Assembly (NCBI RefSeq): GCF_008728515.1
Contig: NC_044995.1
Location: 41,455,576 to 41,519,575, forward strand
Direction of reading: 5' to 3'
Source of the DNA: Papio anubis
Lineage: Eukaryota > Chordata > Mammalia > Primates > Cercopithecidae
DNA: 64,000 nucleotides
The first letter of the stretch is position 1, and each line of letters opens with the position of its first letter. The notes under the pieces are model-generated. The model saw only the letters and a list, made by a program, of their open reading frames with translations, searched no databases and had not been told where the DNA came from. Position numbers and translations under genes: made by a program. Positions 22,341 through 34,482 of the stretch are shown here, piece by piece.

Positions 22341-22795
22341 ATTTAATTTTATCTACTCTATCTTACTTCCATCACTTATCTATCTTACCTTTCCACTCTA
22401 TCCCATTCTATCTACTCTAATGCATCACTCTACTCTATTCAATTCATCTTACTCTACTTATCTAATTTTATACTTCACTTATCTACTCTATCTACTCTAC
22501 TCTAATTTTATCTATATCTACTCTCCTCTCCACTTCCATTCCATTCATCTTACTCTACTCTACTCTACTCTATCTAACTATCTACCTACTCTATTCATAC
22601 TCCTCTATTCATCTAATTTTACTCTATTCACTTATCTATCTACCTACTCTATCTACCTAATTTATCTATCTACTCTACTCTATCTATCTAGAAGCAATTT
22701 ATTCCATTCTAGCTACTTATTCATTCATTTATCTATATCTATCTATTCTATCTTATCCATTCATCCATCCATCCATCCATCCACCACCCGCTCAT
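22341..22795 (+). repeat. Degenerate (CTACTCTA)/(TCTA)/(ATCC) tract
   Basis: T/C-rich tetramer and pentamer words (CTACT, CTATCTA, TTTTATCT), ending in a short clean (ATCC)n at about 22755-22785. It closes the roughly 1.85-kb array. Sequence resembling L2 resumes at 22796. Confidence 0.85.
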
Positions 22796-22911
22796 TCGGG
22801 TGAATATTTTGTAAGTATCTACTGTGTGGCAGCTGCAAATCACTGCCTTCTTTGTAGAGCTGAAATTTTAGTAGGGAAGACAGGAAGAAATAGAATAAAT
22901 CAGAAAACTTG

Positions 22912-24095
22912 GCCAGGTGCAGTAACTGACACATGTAATCCCAGGATATAGCCTCCAGGCAGGAGGATTGCTTGAGGCCAGTGAAGCTGGAGACCAACCT
23001 GGGCAACATAGGGAGACCTTGTCTCACAAACAATTTTTTAGACATGGTGGTGCATGCCTGTAGTCCCAGCTGACTTGGAGAGGCTGAGGCAACAGGATTG
23101 CTTGAGCCCAGGAGTTCAAGCCTGCACGAGGTATGTAGGTGGGCATCACTGCACTTCAGCCTGGGTGACAGAGTGAGACCCTGTGTCATTAAAAAAGAAA
23201 GTTGGTGCCGGGCTCAAGTTTCATCCCAGTTATTTTAATGCAGGCGTGGCTGGATCACGAGGTCAGGAGATCGAGACCATCCTGGCTAACATGGTGAAAC
23301 CCCCGGCCTCTACTAAAATACAAAACTTAGCCGGGCGCGGTATGGCTACTGTAGTCCCAGCTACTCGAGGCTGAGGCAGGAGAATGGCCTGAACCTGGGA
23401 GGCGGAGCTTGCAGTGACGAGATCACACACTGCACCCAGCCTGGTGACAGCGCCGAGACCTCGGCTCAAAAAAGTCGGGTTGGGTGTATGGCTCACGCCT
23501 GCAATCCCAGCACTTTGGGAGACTGAGGCTAGTGGATCACTTGAGGTCAGAAGTTTAAGACCAGCCTGGCCAACATGGCAAAACTCCAGCTCTACTGAAA
23601 ACACAAAAACTAGCCGGGTGTGGTGGTGCGCGCCTGTAATCCCAGCTACTCAGGCGACTGAGGCAGGAGAGTGACTTGAACCTGGGACATAGAGGTTGCA
23701 GTGAGCTGAGATCACACCACTGCACTCCAGCCTGGGTGACAGAGTGAGACCCTGTGTCATTAAAAAAAGAAAGTCGAGCCGGGCATGGTGGCTCACACCT
23801 GTAATCCCAGCACTTTGGAAGGCCGAGGTGGGCAGATCACGAGGTCAGGAGATCGAGACCATCCTGGCTAACACCGTGAAACCCCGCCTCTACTAAAAAT
23901 ACAAAACAAAACAAAAAAAAACAACTAGCCGGGCATGGTGGCACACGCCTGTAGTCCCAGCTCCTCGGGAGGCTGAGGCCAGAGAATCACTTGAACCCAG
24001 GAGGTGGAGGTTGCAGTGAGCTGAGATCGCGCCACTACACTTCAGCCTGGGACAGAGTGAGACTCTGTCTCAAAAGAAAAAGAAAAAAAAAAGTC
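22912..24095 (+). mobile_element. Run of four sense Alus, one of them damaged
   Basis: Alus at about 22912-23195, 23200-23470, 23475-23765 and 23778-24090. The second has many one-base losses and an extra or missing word every few tens of bases (see findings). Confidence 0.82.
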
Positions 24096-24149
24096 TGTAG
24101 TGGATATATTTGGAAACGCAATTTCCTCTGGAGGAGGGAAGGACTTTCT

Positions 24150-26110
24150 TTTTTTTTTTTTTGAGATGGAGTTTTGCTCTTGTTGCCCAGGCTGGAGTGT
24201 AATGGCATGATCTCAGCTCACTGCAACCTCCACCTCCCAGATTCAAGCAATTCTCCTGCCTCAGCCTCCCGAGTAGCTGGGATTGCAGGCACGTGCCACC
24301 ATGCCTGGCTAAATTTTGTATTTGTAGTAGAGACATGGTTTCACTACATTGGCCAGGCTTGTCTTGAACTCCTGACCTCAGGTGATCTGCCTGCCTCAGC
24401 CTCTGAAAGTGTTGGGATTACAGGCGTGAGCCACTACACCCGGACTTTTTTTTTTTTTTTTTGAAATGGAGTCTTGCTCTGTCACCCAGCCTGGAGTGCA
24501 GTGGTGTGATCTTGGCTCACTGCAACCTCCACGTCCCAGGTTCAAGCCATTCTCCTGCCTCAGCTGCCTGAGTAGCTGGGGATTACAGGCGTGCACCACC
24601 ACACCCAGCTAGTTTTTGTATTTTTAGTAGAGACGGGGTTTCACCATGTTGGCCAGGCTGGTCTTGAACTCCTGACCTCAAGTGATCCACCTGCCTCAGC
24701 CTCCCAAAGTGCTGGGATTACAGGCACGAGCCATCGTGCCCAGCCAAGGGAAGGCCCTTCTTTTTTTTTTTTTTTTTGAGACGGAGTCTCGCGCTGTCGC
24801 CCAGGCTGGAGTGCAGTGGCGCGATCTCGGCTCACTGCAAGCTCCGCCTCCTGGGTTCACGCCATTCTCCTGCCTCAGCCTCCTGAGTAGCTGGGACTAC
24901 AGGCGCCCACCACTGCGCCCGGCTAATTTTTTGTATTTTTAGTAGAGACGGGGTTTCACTGTGGTCTCGATCTCCTGACCTTGTGATCCGCCCGCCTCGG
25001 CCTCCCAAAGTGCTGGGATTACAGGCGTGAGCCACCGCGCCTGGCGGGAAGGCCCTTCTAAGGTGGCTTTGGTTACATATACCTTCCTCCAGAAACTCCT
25101 CTTACCTCCCCTATTCCCAGCTTCCATGACTGGATGGGAGCATTGTAATCAATTTCTATAACACTTCCTACTTCGCCATTGATGGCTGAGTCTTTTATTT
25201 TTTTTCTCTTTTGTAGAGACAAAGTCTCTCTCTGTTGCCCAGGCTGAAATGCAGTGGTGCAGTCATGATGCATTGCAGCCTCCACCTGCCAGGCTCAAGT
25301 GATTCTCCTGCCTCAGCCTCCCGAATAGCTGGGGCTACAGGCACACGTCACCACGCCCGGATAATTTTTGTATTTTTTGTAGTGATGGGGCCTCACCATG
25401 TTGCCCCATGCTGGTCTCAAACTTCTGGGCTCAAGTGATCCGCCTGCCTTGGCTTCCCAAAGTGTTGGGAGGCTCGAACCATTGTGCGTGGTCATGACTT
25501 TTTTTTTTTTTTTTTTTGAGATGGGGTCTTGCTCTGTCCCCCAAGCTGGAGTGCAATGGCACAATCTCCGCTCACTGCAACCTCCACCTCCCGGGTTCTA
25601 GTGATTCTCCTGCCTCAGCCTTCTGAGTAGCTGGGATTACAGGTGCCCACCACCACACCCAGCTAATTTTTGTATTTTCATTAGAGACAGAGGTTTCACC
25701 GTGTTGGCCAGGCTGGTCTCGAACTACTGACCTCAAGTGATCCACCCGCCTCGGACTCCGAAAGTGTTGGGATTACAGGTGTGTGCCCTCGAGCCCAGTC
25801 ATGGCAGATTCTTTGTTTTGTTCTTTATGAGATGGAGTCTCGCTCTGTTGCCCAGACTGAAGTGCAGTGGCTCAATCTCGGCTCACTGCAAGCTCCGCCT
25901 CCCGGGTTCACGCCATTCTCCTGCCTCAGCCTCCCGAGTAGCTGGGACTACAGGTGCCCACCACCACGCCCAGCTAATTTTTTGTATTTTTAGTAGAGAC
26001 GGGGTTTCACTGTGCTAGCCAGGATGGTCTCGATCTCCTGACCTCGTGATCCGCCCACCTCAGCCTCCAAACATGCTGGGATTACAGGCTTGAGCCACCG
26101 CGCCCGGCCG
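24150..26110 (-). mobile_element. Run of six antisense Alus
   Basis: Copies at about 24150-24443, 24447-24744, 24757-25045, 25205-25490, 25502-25800 and 25825-26109. The third lacks part of its right arm; the last ends in GGCTTGAGCCACCGCGCCCGG. Confidence 0.83.
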
Positions 26111-26464
26111 GCCCCATGAGTCTTAAAGGACTCAGACAGGTGTGTGGGGTGAAGTGAAACACGCTCAGCAGAGGGAACAGCATGCATGGAGGCCTGGAGA
26201 GTTTGATCTGTTTGAGGAAGTGAAAGACCTTCAGGGTGACTGGGGTATCAATTTTAAGAGTTTGGAAGGGGAAGTAACAATCGAAACTGGGGCATAGCAG
26301 GCAAAAGCCAGGGTGGGGGTACTCAGAATCAAGGGGTTGGGCATTCTCCGGGAGCAATGGGGAGCCATGGAAGATTTAAGCCAGAGAGTGAAGCAGTCTA
26401 ACTAGTTCTTTTATTTTTTTATTTTATTTGTATTTTTGACTGGTTCTTTAAGAAGTTGTCTCAG

Positions 26465-27775
26465 GCCAGGCACAGTGGGTCACGCCTGTAATCCCAGCAC
26501 TTTGGGAGGCTGAGGCGGGCAGATCACTTGAGGTTAGGAGTTTGAGACCAGCCTGGCCAACATGGTGAAACCCCGTCTCTACTAAAAATACGAAAATTAG
26601 CTGGGCATGGTGACACACATCTGTCATCCCAGCTACTTGGGAGGCTGAGGCAGGAGAATCGCTTGAACCCGGGAGGCGGATGTTGCAGTGAGCTGAGATT
26701 GCACCACTGCACTCCAGCCTGGGTGACAGAGTGAGACTGGGTCTCAAAAAACAAAAATACGAAACATTGGCCAGGTACTATAGCTCACACCTGTAATCCT
26801 TGCACTTAGGGAGGCTGAGGTGGGTGGATCATCTGAGGTCAGGAGTTCAAGACCAGCCTGGTCAACATGATGAAACCCCTTTTCTACTGAAAATACAAAA
26901 AATTAGCCGGGCGTGGTGGCAGGCGCCTGTAATCCCAGTTACTCAGGAGGCTGAGGCAGGAGAATTGCTTTAACCCAGGGGGTGGAGGTTACAGTGAGCC
27001 GAGGTTGCGCCACTGCACTCCAGCCTGGGCAACAAGAGCAAAATCTCCATCCAAAAATAATAATAATAATAATACAAAAATTTAGCCGGGCATGGTGGCA
27101 CATGCCTGTGCCTGTAGTCCCAGCTACTCAGGAGGCTGAGACAGGAGAATCACTTGAACCTGAAAGGCGGAAGTTGCAGTGAACCAAGATTGCACCATTG
27201 CACTCCAGCCTGGGTGACTCCATCTAAAAAAAAAAAACTGTTTCACAGGGAGGTATCCTCCCTTCGCAGAGGGGCAGTATAATTCCATGGTGTGACTTTG
27301 GAGAGTGGTTTGATAACACAGTCAAAGCTGGGTGCAGTGGCTCATGCCTGTAATCCAAGCAGTTTTGGAGGCTGAGCGTGGAGGATCACTTGAGCCCAGG
27401 AGTTCAAGATCAGCCTGGGCAACATAGTGAAACCCCGTCTCTACTAAAAATACAGAAAATTAGCCAGGTGTGGTGGTGTGCACCTGTAAGTCCCAGCTAC
27501 TCGGGAGGCTGAGGTGGAAGGATTGCTTGAGCCCAGGAGGTTGAAGTTGCAGCGATCATACCACTGCACTTCAGCTGAGGTGACAGAGTAAGATGCTGTC
27601 TCCAAAAAAAAAAAAAAAAAAGCTGGGTGTGGTGGCATATTCCTGTAGCTCCCAGCTACACAGGAGACTAAGGCAGGAGGACTGCTTGAGCCAGGGAGGT
27701 CATGGCTGCACTGAGCCATGATTGTACCACTGCATTCCAGCCTATATGTCAGAGTGAGATCCTGTTTCAAAACAA
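26465..27775 (+). mobile_element. Run of five sense Alus
   Basis: Copies at about 26465-26755, 26770-27055, 27075-27235 (partial), 27328-27610 and 27620-27775 (partial), with an (AAT)n tail near 27056. Confidence 0.8.
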
Positions 27776-27789
27776 AAAAAGCCCAGAAA

Positions 27790-28490
27790 CATCTTCCCTG
27801 AGGTCATATAGTTCCACTCCTGGACAGTGACAGTCACTCTATAAACAGTCAGCTCTTGTGCTCCCAGGGACACTTAGGAGAATGTTTAGAGCTGCCTTGT
27901 TTATCATATGGAAAAGGGGAGACCATTGCAAAGTCCCTCAACAAGAGACTGCCTAAGCAAATTGCAATCTGGTTGAATACTAAAATATGGTACAGCCAGG
28001 AAAACGAATTTAACCAGAATGACTAATATCATTCTGTATGAAGCTTTATAAACTCTTATAGCGTGAAAAAGCACATTGCAGAGGGATATCTGCAGTATAA
28101 TACTACACATTTACCATTCATTAGATTTTTTTTTTTTTTTTTTTTTTTTAGACAGAGTTTCTCTCCTGTTGCCCAGGCTGGAGTGCAATGGCACAATCTC
28201 GGCTCACCGCAACCTCCGCCTCCCAGGTTCAGTTCTCCTGCCTCAGCCTCCCGAGTAGCTGGGATTACAGGCATGCGCCACCATGCCCGGCTAATTTTGT
28301 ATTTTTAGTAGAGACGGGGTTTCTCCATGTTGGTCAGGCTGGTCTCGAACTCCCGACCTCAGGTGATCTGCCCATCTCGGCCTCCCAAAGTGCTGAGATT
28401 ACAGACATGAGCCACCTTGCCCAGCCACAGTTCATAACATTTAAGACTAGATTGTAGAGGATATGAAAATGATAAACACTACTTCAGGGT
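27790..28490 (+). mobile_element. Old L1M-type fragment split by an Alu
   Basis: Degenerate L1 ORF2-end sequence around 27880-28122 (AAATATGGTACAGCCAG and the following words), an antisense Alu (28123-28425), and a short remainder to about 28490. Confidence 0.65.
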
Positions 28491-28491
28491 C

Positions 28492-30478
28492 GGGCACAGT
28501 GGCTTATGCCTATAATCCCAGCACTTTGGAGGCTGAGCTACTCACCCTCCCAGCTACTCAGGAGGCTGAGGTGGGAGGATCGCTTGAGCCCCGGAGTTTG
28601 AGACCAGCTAGGACAACATGGTGAGACCCGTTCTCTACAAAAACTACAAAAATCAGCTGGGCATGGTGGCATGCGCCTGTAGTTCCAGCTTCTTGGGAGG
28701 CTGAGGCAGGAGGATTGCTTTAGTCCAGGAAGCCCAGGGTACAGTGAGCTATGATTGCACCACTGCACTCCAGCCACACCCAGCTAATTTATTTTATTTT
28801 TAGTTTTTTTAGATATGGGGGGTCTCCACTATGTTGCCTAGGCTAGTCTTGAACTCCTAGGTTCAAGTGATTCTCCCGCCTTAGCCTCCCAGAGTGCTGG
28901 ATTACAGATGTGAGCCACCATACCCAGCCTTAGATAAAATTACTTATTTATTTTATTTTATTTTGTTTTATACAGAGCCTCACTCTTTCACCCAGGCTGG
29001 AGTGCAGTGGTGTGATCTCGGCTCACTGCAACCTCCACCTCCAGGTTCAAGCAATTCTCTTGCCTCAGCCTCCTGAGTAGCTGCAATTACAGGTGCGCAC
29101 CCCCCACACCCAGCTAATTTTTGTATTTTTAGTAGAGACGAGGTTTTGCCATGTTGGCCAGGCTGGTCTCGAACTCCTGACCTCAAGTGCTTTTACCTGC
29201 TCCCAATCTCCCAAAGTGCTGGGACGGTGGGCCACCGCACTCCAGCCAGATATAATTTTTTGAGACAGAGTCTTGCTCTGTCACCAGGCTGGAGTGCAGT
29301 GTCACAATCTCGGCTCACTGCAACCTCTGCCTCCTGGGTTCAAGTGATTGTCCTGCCTCAACCTCCCAAGTAGCTGGGACTACAGGTGCATGCCACCATG
29401 GCTGGCCAATTTTTTTTTTTTTTTTTTTAGATCTCACTCTGTCCAGCTCGGCTGGAGCTCAGTGGCATGATCTTGGCTCACTGCAACCTCTGCCTCCTGG
29501 GTTCAGGCAATTCTTCTGCCTCAGACTCCCGAGGAGTTGGGATTACAGGTGCGTGCCACCAGGCTCAGCAAATTTTTTTTTTTTTTTTTTTTTTTTAGTA
29601 GAGACGGGGTTTCACCATGCTGGCCAGGCTGGTCTAGAACTCCTGACTTCATGACCCGCCTGCCTCGGCCTCCCAGAGTCCTGGGATTACAGGCATGAGC
29701 CACTGCACTTGGCCTAATTTTTGTGTTTTTAGTAGAGACGGGGGTTTCACCATGTTGGCCAGGCTGGTCTGGAACTCCTGACCTCAGGTGATGTGTCCAC
29801 CTCAGTTTCCCAAAGTGCTGGGATTACAGGCATAAGCCACCATGCCCACACCACAGATACAATTTTGTTTTTTCTTTTTTTTTTTTGAGATGGAGTCTTA
29901 CTCTGTCACCCAGGCTGGAGTGCAGTGGTGCAATCTCGGCTCACTGCAACCTCTGCCTCCCGTGTTCAAGCAATTCTCCTGCCTCAGCCTCCTGAGTAGC
30001 TGGGATTACAGGCATGCACCACCACGCTCGGCTAATTTTTGTATTTTTTAGTAGAGATGTTGTTTCACCATATTGGCCAGACTGGTCTTGAAGTCCTGAC
30101 CTTGTGATCCGCCCGCCTCAGCCTCCCAAAGTGCTGGGATTACAGGCATGAGCCACCACACCCAGCTGACAGATACAATTTTTTTTTTTTTTTTCGAGAC
30201 GGAGTCTCGCTCTGTCGCCCAGGCTGGAGTGCAGTGGTGCAATCTTGGCTCACTGCAAGCTCTACCTCCTGGGTTCACACCATTCTCCTGCTTCATCCTC
30301 CCGAGTAGCTGAGACTACAGGCGCCCGCCACCACGCCCGGCTAATTTTTTGTGTTTTTTAGTAGAGATGGAGTTTCACTGTGTTAGCCAGGATGGTCTCG
30401 ATATCCTGACCTTGTGATCCGCCCACCTCAGCCTGTGAAAGTGCTGAGATTACAGGCGTGAGCCGCTGCACCCGGCCA
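28492..30478. mobile_element. Alu pile-up in TYK2 intron 3
   Basis: A rearranged sense Alu (28492-28780), antisense pieces (28781-28925, 28965-29245, 29257-29410, 29415-29570, 29574-29850) and two full antisense Alus (29872-30167, 30178-30478). Many lack parts, so recombination or nested loss is likely. Confidence 0.75.
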
Positions 30479-30721
30479 ACAGATACAATTTTTAAATGAC
30501 ATCAGTAGAAAGAAAGATGCCCTGGGTAGCTGGTGTGGGAAATTGCAGCAAGTCTGGAGACTGGATTGGGGTTGAGGTTTGCATTTGAAGGTGGCAGATG
30601 GATCCCCAGGACATGGAGAGTGCAGGAAGAGCAGGTCTTGGTAACCAATATGTTGTGGAGTTGGTGGGAGAGGCTGAAGATAAGGACCAAGTTCCTGGTT
30701 TGAAGAACTGGGTAGAAGCCA

Positions 30722-31460
30722 CACACACTGGCTCATACCCATAATCCCGTCAACTCCAGAGACCGAGGTGGGAGGATCGCTGGAGCACTGGAGGTTGAGG
30801 CTGCAGTGAGCTAGGATTGCACCACTGCACTGCAGCCTGGGTGGCAAAGAAAGACCCCAACCCTTAAAAAATAAAATAAAATAAAATAATCGGGCAGAGG
30901 AGGGGAGGGTTGGAGTTTGCCGACCACAGGTAAGATGTGTTGTTTGGAACAAAGCATATGTAAGTGGGGGCCTGTGATGTCCAGGGGGAGACAGCCAGGA
31001 TGTGACTGGATGTTTCTCCAGCCAGGAAGGGGCTGGAGTTCAGGGAGATGCCAGACAATTGCAGCAGTTTGTAGAGTTATGTGGGTCAGGCTAGGATTCG
31101 TTTTGCTGCAGGAATAAGCAGTCCCCCTAAATCTTAAGACAATCAAGGTTTACCTAAAATCAGCCGAGCACGGTGGCTCAGGCCCGTAATCCCAGCACTT
31201 TGGGAGGCCAAGGTGTGTGGATCACCTGAGGTCAGGAGTTTGAGAACAGTCTGGCCAACATGGTGAAACCTTGTCTCTTCCAAAAATACAAAAAGTAGCC
31301 CTAGCCGGGTGTGGTGGCACGCACCTGTATTCCCAGCCACTCGGGAGGCTGAGACAGGGGAATCACTTGAACCCAGGAGGTGGAGGTTGCAGCGAGCTGA
31401 GATCACACCACTGCTCTTCAGGCTGGGCGACAGCAAGACTCCATCTCAAAAAAAAAAAAA
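30722..31460 (+). mobile_element. Sense Alu monomer and full Alu
   Basis: A monomer-like unit with an (AAAAT)n tail (30722-30890) and a full Alu (about 31160-31460). The sequence between them and to 31851 is unique or L2-like. Confidence 0.78.
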
Positions 31461-31851
31461 GGGTTCACCTAAAATCAAGTACAGGTTGGATGGTTCACCT
31501 CTATCTTATAGCTTCACCATCTGGCACAAGAAGCCTTCAACATACCTCAGGTGGTGAAGGTGACAAGAGGATTTATTTCCAGGCTTGGAAATGTGCCCAT
31601 CCCTTTGGCCAGAAACCAGTGCAATTGGCCCCATCCTAGCTGCAAGGGAGGCTGGGAAATGTAGTCCTCCTGTGAGGCCACAGCATGGTCAACATACGCA
31701 CTGTCCTCTGCCCAGGGGCAACGTGACTGAAGCTGCAGGTGGGGGAGGGGGCCTCAGAGGGAGTGTGAAGGCAGACATTGGGTCTGCAGGGTCTTCCGGT
31801 CTGACGGTAGCACATGACATGACTCCTGACCTCATTTCTCCCCTGGTCCAG

Positions 31852-31975
31852 GTATCACTCCTCCTTGTTTCAATCTCTTCGCCCTCTTCGATGCTCAGGC
31901 CCAAGTCTGGTTGCCCCCAAACCACATCCTAGAGATCCCCAGAGACGCAAGCCTGATGCTGTATTTCCGCATGAG
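31852..31975 (+). CDS. TYK2: TYK2 exon 4 (residues 65-106)
   Basis: The exon completes Gly65 and reads Ile-Thr-Pro-Pro-Cys-Phe-Asn. It has a GGTCCAG acceptor and GTGGGT donor and encodes the ubiquitin-like F1 lobe of the FERM domain, which takes part in receptor box1 binding. Confidence 0.96.
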
Positions 31976-32070
31976 GTGGGTGAAGACCCCTTTGCAAAGC
32001 TCGTCCCCTCCTGTGCTGAAGCTGGTCTGACTCTGTGCTAAGCCCCAGCTGCGTCCCTCCCGTCCTGCAG

Positions 32071-32218
32071 GTTTTATTTCCGGAACTGGCATGGCATGAA
32101 TCCTCAGGAGCCGGCTGTGTACCGTTGTGGGCCCCCAGGAACCGAGGCATCCTCAGATCAGACAGCACAGGGGATGCAACTTCTGGACCCAGCCTCATTT
32201 GAGTACCTCTTTGAGCAG
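32071..32218 (+). CDS. TYK2: TYK2 exon 5 (residues 106-155)
   Basis: Only 95 nt of intron separate it from exon 4. It opens by completing Arg106, then Phe-Tyr-Phe-Arg-Asn-Trp, and ends Leu-Phe-Glu-Gln155 before GTATGA. It encodes the FERM F1/F2 boundary. Confidence 0.96.
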
Positions 32219-32343
32219 GTATGAGCAGGGCTGCGGGGGGCAAGACTATTTGTGGGAGATTTAGGGGCAGTTAAGGAGCCCCCATTTCCCTCCCTGATTC
32301 ATTATAGCTAATGGGTTTCAACTCATGCCATCTGGGGATCTTT

Positions 32344-32637
32344 TTTTGTTTTTTTGAAATGGAGTCTCGCTCTGTCACGCAGATTGGAGTGCAGTGGCGT
32401 AATCTCAGCTCACTGCAACCTCCACCTCCCAGGTTGAAGTGATTCTCCCATCTCAGCCTCCCAAGTAGCTGAGATTACAGGTGCCCGCCACCACCCCCAG
32501 CTAATTTTTCTATTTGTAGTAAAGCTGGGGTTTCACCATGTTGGCCATGCTGGTCTCAAACTCCTAACCTCAAGTGATTCACTTGCCTCAGCCCCCCAAA
32601 GTATGGGATTACAGGTGTGAGCCACCATGCCCAGCTA
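32344..32637 (-). mobile_element. Antisense Alu in TYK2 intron 5
   Basis: An older full-length antisense Alu, 125 nt after exon 5. Confidence 0.85.
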
Positions 32638-32809
32638 AGAGTTCAGGTTGAAGGGGAAAGAGTGCTGTGATTGATTAGTAATGTCTGTCACAGGCACAAG
32701 ATTGACAAGAGGAGGGGTGTATGCTGTATATTTGGCCTTTCCAGTAAATGGTGGTCTCTTCCCTCCTCAAGGTGGTGAGATGCAGGAAATTAGAGTTCTC
32801 TGGCTAGAG

Positions 32810-33366
32810 CAAGCTTGTCCAACCCCTGACCTGCAGACTACATGCTGTCCAGGACAGCTTTGAATGAAGCCTGACATAAATTCCTAAAGTATCTTAAAAT
32901 ATTCTGAGATTTTGCTGCAATTTTTTTTTTTTTTTTTTTTTTGAGATGGAGTTTCGTTCTTGTTGCCCACGCTGGAGTGCAATGTCACAATCTCGGCTCA
33001 CTGCAACCTCCACCTCCCGGGTTCAGGTGATTCTCCTGCCTCAGCTTCCCGAGTAGCTGGGATTACAGGCAGGTGCCACCACGCCTGGCTAATTTTGTAT
33101 TTTTAGTAGAAGTGGGGTTTCTCCAAGTTGGTCAGGCTGGTCTCAAACTCCTGACCTCAGGTGATGCGCCCGCCTCGGCCTCCCAAAGTGCTGGGATTAT
33201 AGGCGTGAGCCACTGCGCCCGGCTTGTGATTTTTTTTTTCTTTTACTTTTCTTTTCTTTTTTTTTTAGTTCATCAGCTATCATTAGTGTTACTGTATTTT
33301 ATGTGTGGCCCAAGACAGTTCTTCTTCCAGTGTGGTCCAGGGTAGCCAAAAGATTGGATACCTCTG
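32810..33366. mobile_element. MER30-like hAT transposon, split by an Alu
   Basis: The ends read CAAGCTTGTCCAACC and, on the far side, GATTGGATACCTCTG. This matches my memory of MER30, a non-autonomous hAT-Charlie element. It is flanked by the 8-bp duplications GGCTAGAG (32802-32809) and GGTTAGAG (33367-33374), as hAT elements make. An antisense Alu (about 32921-33226) interrupts it. Confidence 0.8.
32921..33226 (-). mobile_element. Alu inside the MER30-like element
   Basis: A full-length antisense Alu with a poly(T) start at about 32921 and a GCGCCCGGC end. It is younger than the transposon it interrupts. Confidence 0.85.
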
Positions 33367-33423
33367 GGTTAGAGAGTAAACGCATTCTCACACCTCCCTT
33401 TCTGCTCAATTTCCTGTTCCCAG

Positions 33424-33587
33424 GGCAAGCATGAGTTTGTGAATGACGTGGCATCACTGTGGGAGCTGTCGAGCGAGGAGGAGATCCACCACTTTAAGAA
33501 TGAGAGCCTGGGCATGGCCTTTCTGCACCTCTGTCACCTCGCTCTCCGCCGTGGCGTCCCCCTGGAGGAGGTGGCCAAGAAGACCAG
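33424..33587 (+). CDS. TYK2: TYK2 exon 6 (residues 156-210)
   Basis: The exon starts Gly-Lys-His-Glu-Phe-Val after TTCCCAG and ends two bases into residue 210 before GTGTCT. It encodes FERM F2 helices. A MER30-type transposon ends only 49 nt upstream of the exon. Confidence 0.96.
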
Positions 33588-33682
33588 GTGTCTGGGAATG
33601 GGGTGGGGATGCTGTGTAGGCAGGGGGAAGTGTCCTGAGCATCTGGGAGCCGGGGTAGACTTCGCATATTGCCATGCCTCTA

Positions 33683-34080
33683 CTTTTTTTTTTTGAGCCA
33701 GAGTCTCACTCTGTCACTCAGGCTGGAGTGCAGTGGCATGATCTCGGCTCACTGCAACCTCTGCGTCCCAGGTTCAAGAGATTCTCCTTCGTCAGCCTCC
33801 TGAGTAGCTGGGATTACAGGTGCCCGCCATCATGCCCAGCTAATTTTTGTATTTTTAGTAGAGACAGACTGAGTTTCTTCATGTTGGCCAGGCTGGTCTC
33901 GAACTGCTGACCTCAAGCGATCCTTCTGCCTTGGCCTCCCAAGTAGCTGAGACTACAGGCTCAATTCACCACCCTGGCTAGTGTACCTGTTATCTAGATG
34001 AGGCAGCTGAGGCTCAGAGAGGTTAAGCCACTTGCCCTGTGTCACCCAGCTGGGTCTGCAACCCAGGTCCCTGACCAGCC
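33683..34080 (-). mobile_element. Antisense Alu and MIR in TYK2 intron 6
   Basis: An antisense Alu (33683-33970) with a rearranged end, followed by an antisense MIR piece (about 34000-34080) that runs to within 20 nt of exon 7. Confidence 0.78.
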
Positions 34081-34100
34081 CCTCCCTGTGTTCCCCCCAG

Positions 34101-34482
34101 CTTCAAGGACTGTATCCCGCTCTCCTTCCGTCGGCAGATCCGGCAGCACAGCGCCCTGACTCGGCTGCGCCTTCGGAACGTCTTCCGCAGGTTCCTGCAG
34201 GACTTCCAGCCGGACAGACTCTCCCAGCAGATGGTCATGGTCAAATACCTGGCCACACTCGAACGGCTGGCACCCCGCTTTGGCACAGAGCGTGTGCCCG
34301 TGTGCCACCTGAGGTTGCTGGCCCAGGCAGAGGGGGAGCCCTGCTACATCCGGGACAGTGGGGAGGCCCCTACAGACCCTGGCCCCGAGTCTGCTGCTGG
34401 ACCCCCAACCCATGAGGTGCTGGTGACAGGCACTGGTGGCATCCAGTGGTGGCCAGTACAGGAGGAGGTGAACAAGGAGGAG
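34101..34482 (+). CDS. TYK2: TYK2 exon 7 (residues 210-337)
   Basis: At 382 nt this is the longest coding exon. It reads from Phe-Lys-Asp-Cys-Ile-Pro to Val-Asn-Lys-Glu-Glu337, with a CCCCCCAG acceptor and GTGAGC donor. It encodes FERM F2 and the start of F3, including a basic Arg/Leu-rich helix. Confidence 0.96.

Larger units (their letters stand above)
20885..31851 (+). other. TYK2: TYK2 intron 3
   Basis: A 10,967-nt intron. In order it holds a degenerate tetranucleotide tract (20944-22795), L2-like sequence, a run of sense Alus (22.9-24.1 kb), antisense Alus (24.15-26.1 kb), L2-like sequence (26.1-26.4 kb), sense Alus (26.46-27.77 kb), an old L1 fragment, and a dense Alu pile-up to 30.48 kb. 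The last part is L2-like or unique, with two more Alus. No exon is recognised. Confidence 0.85.
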
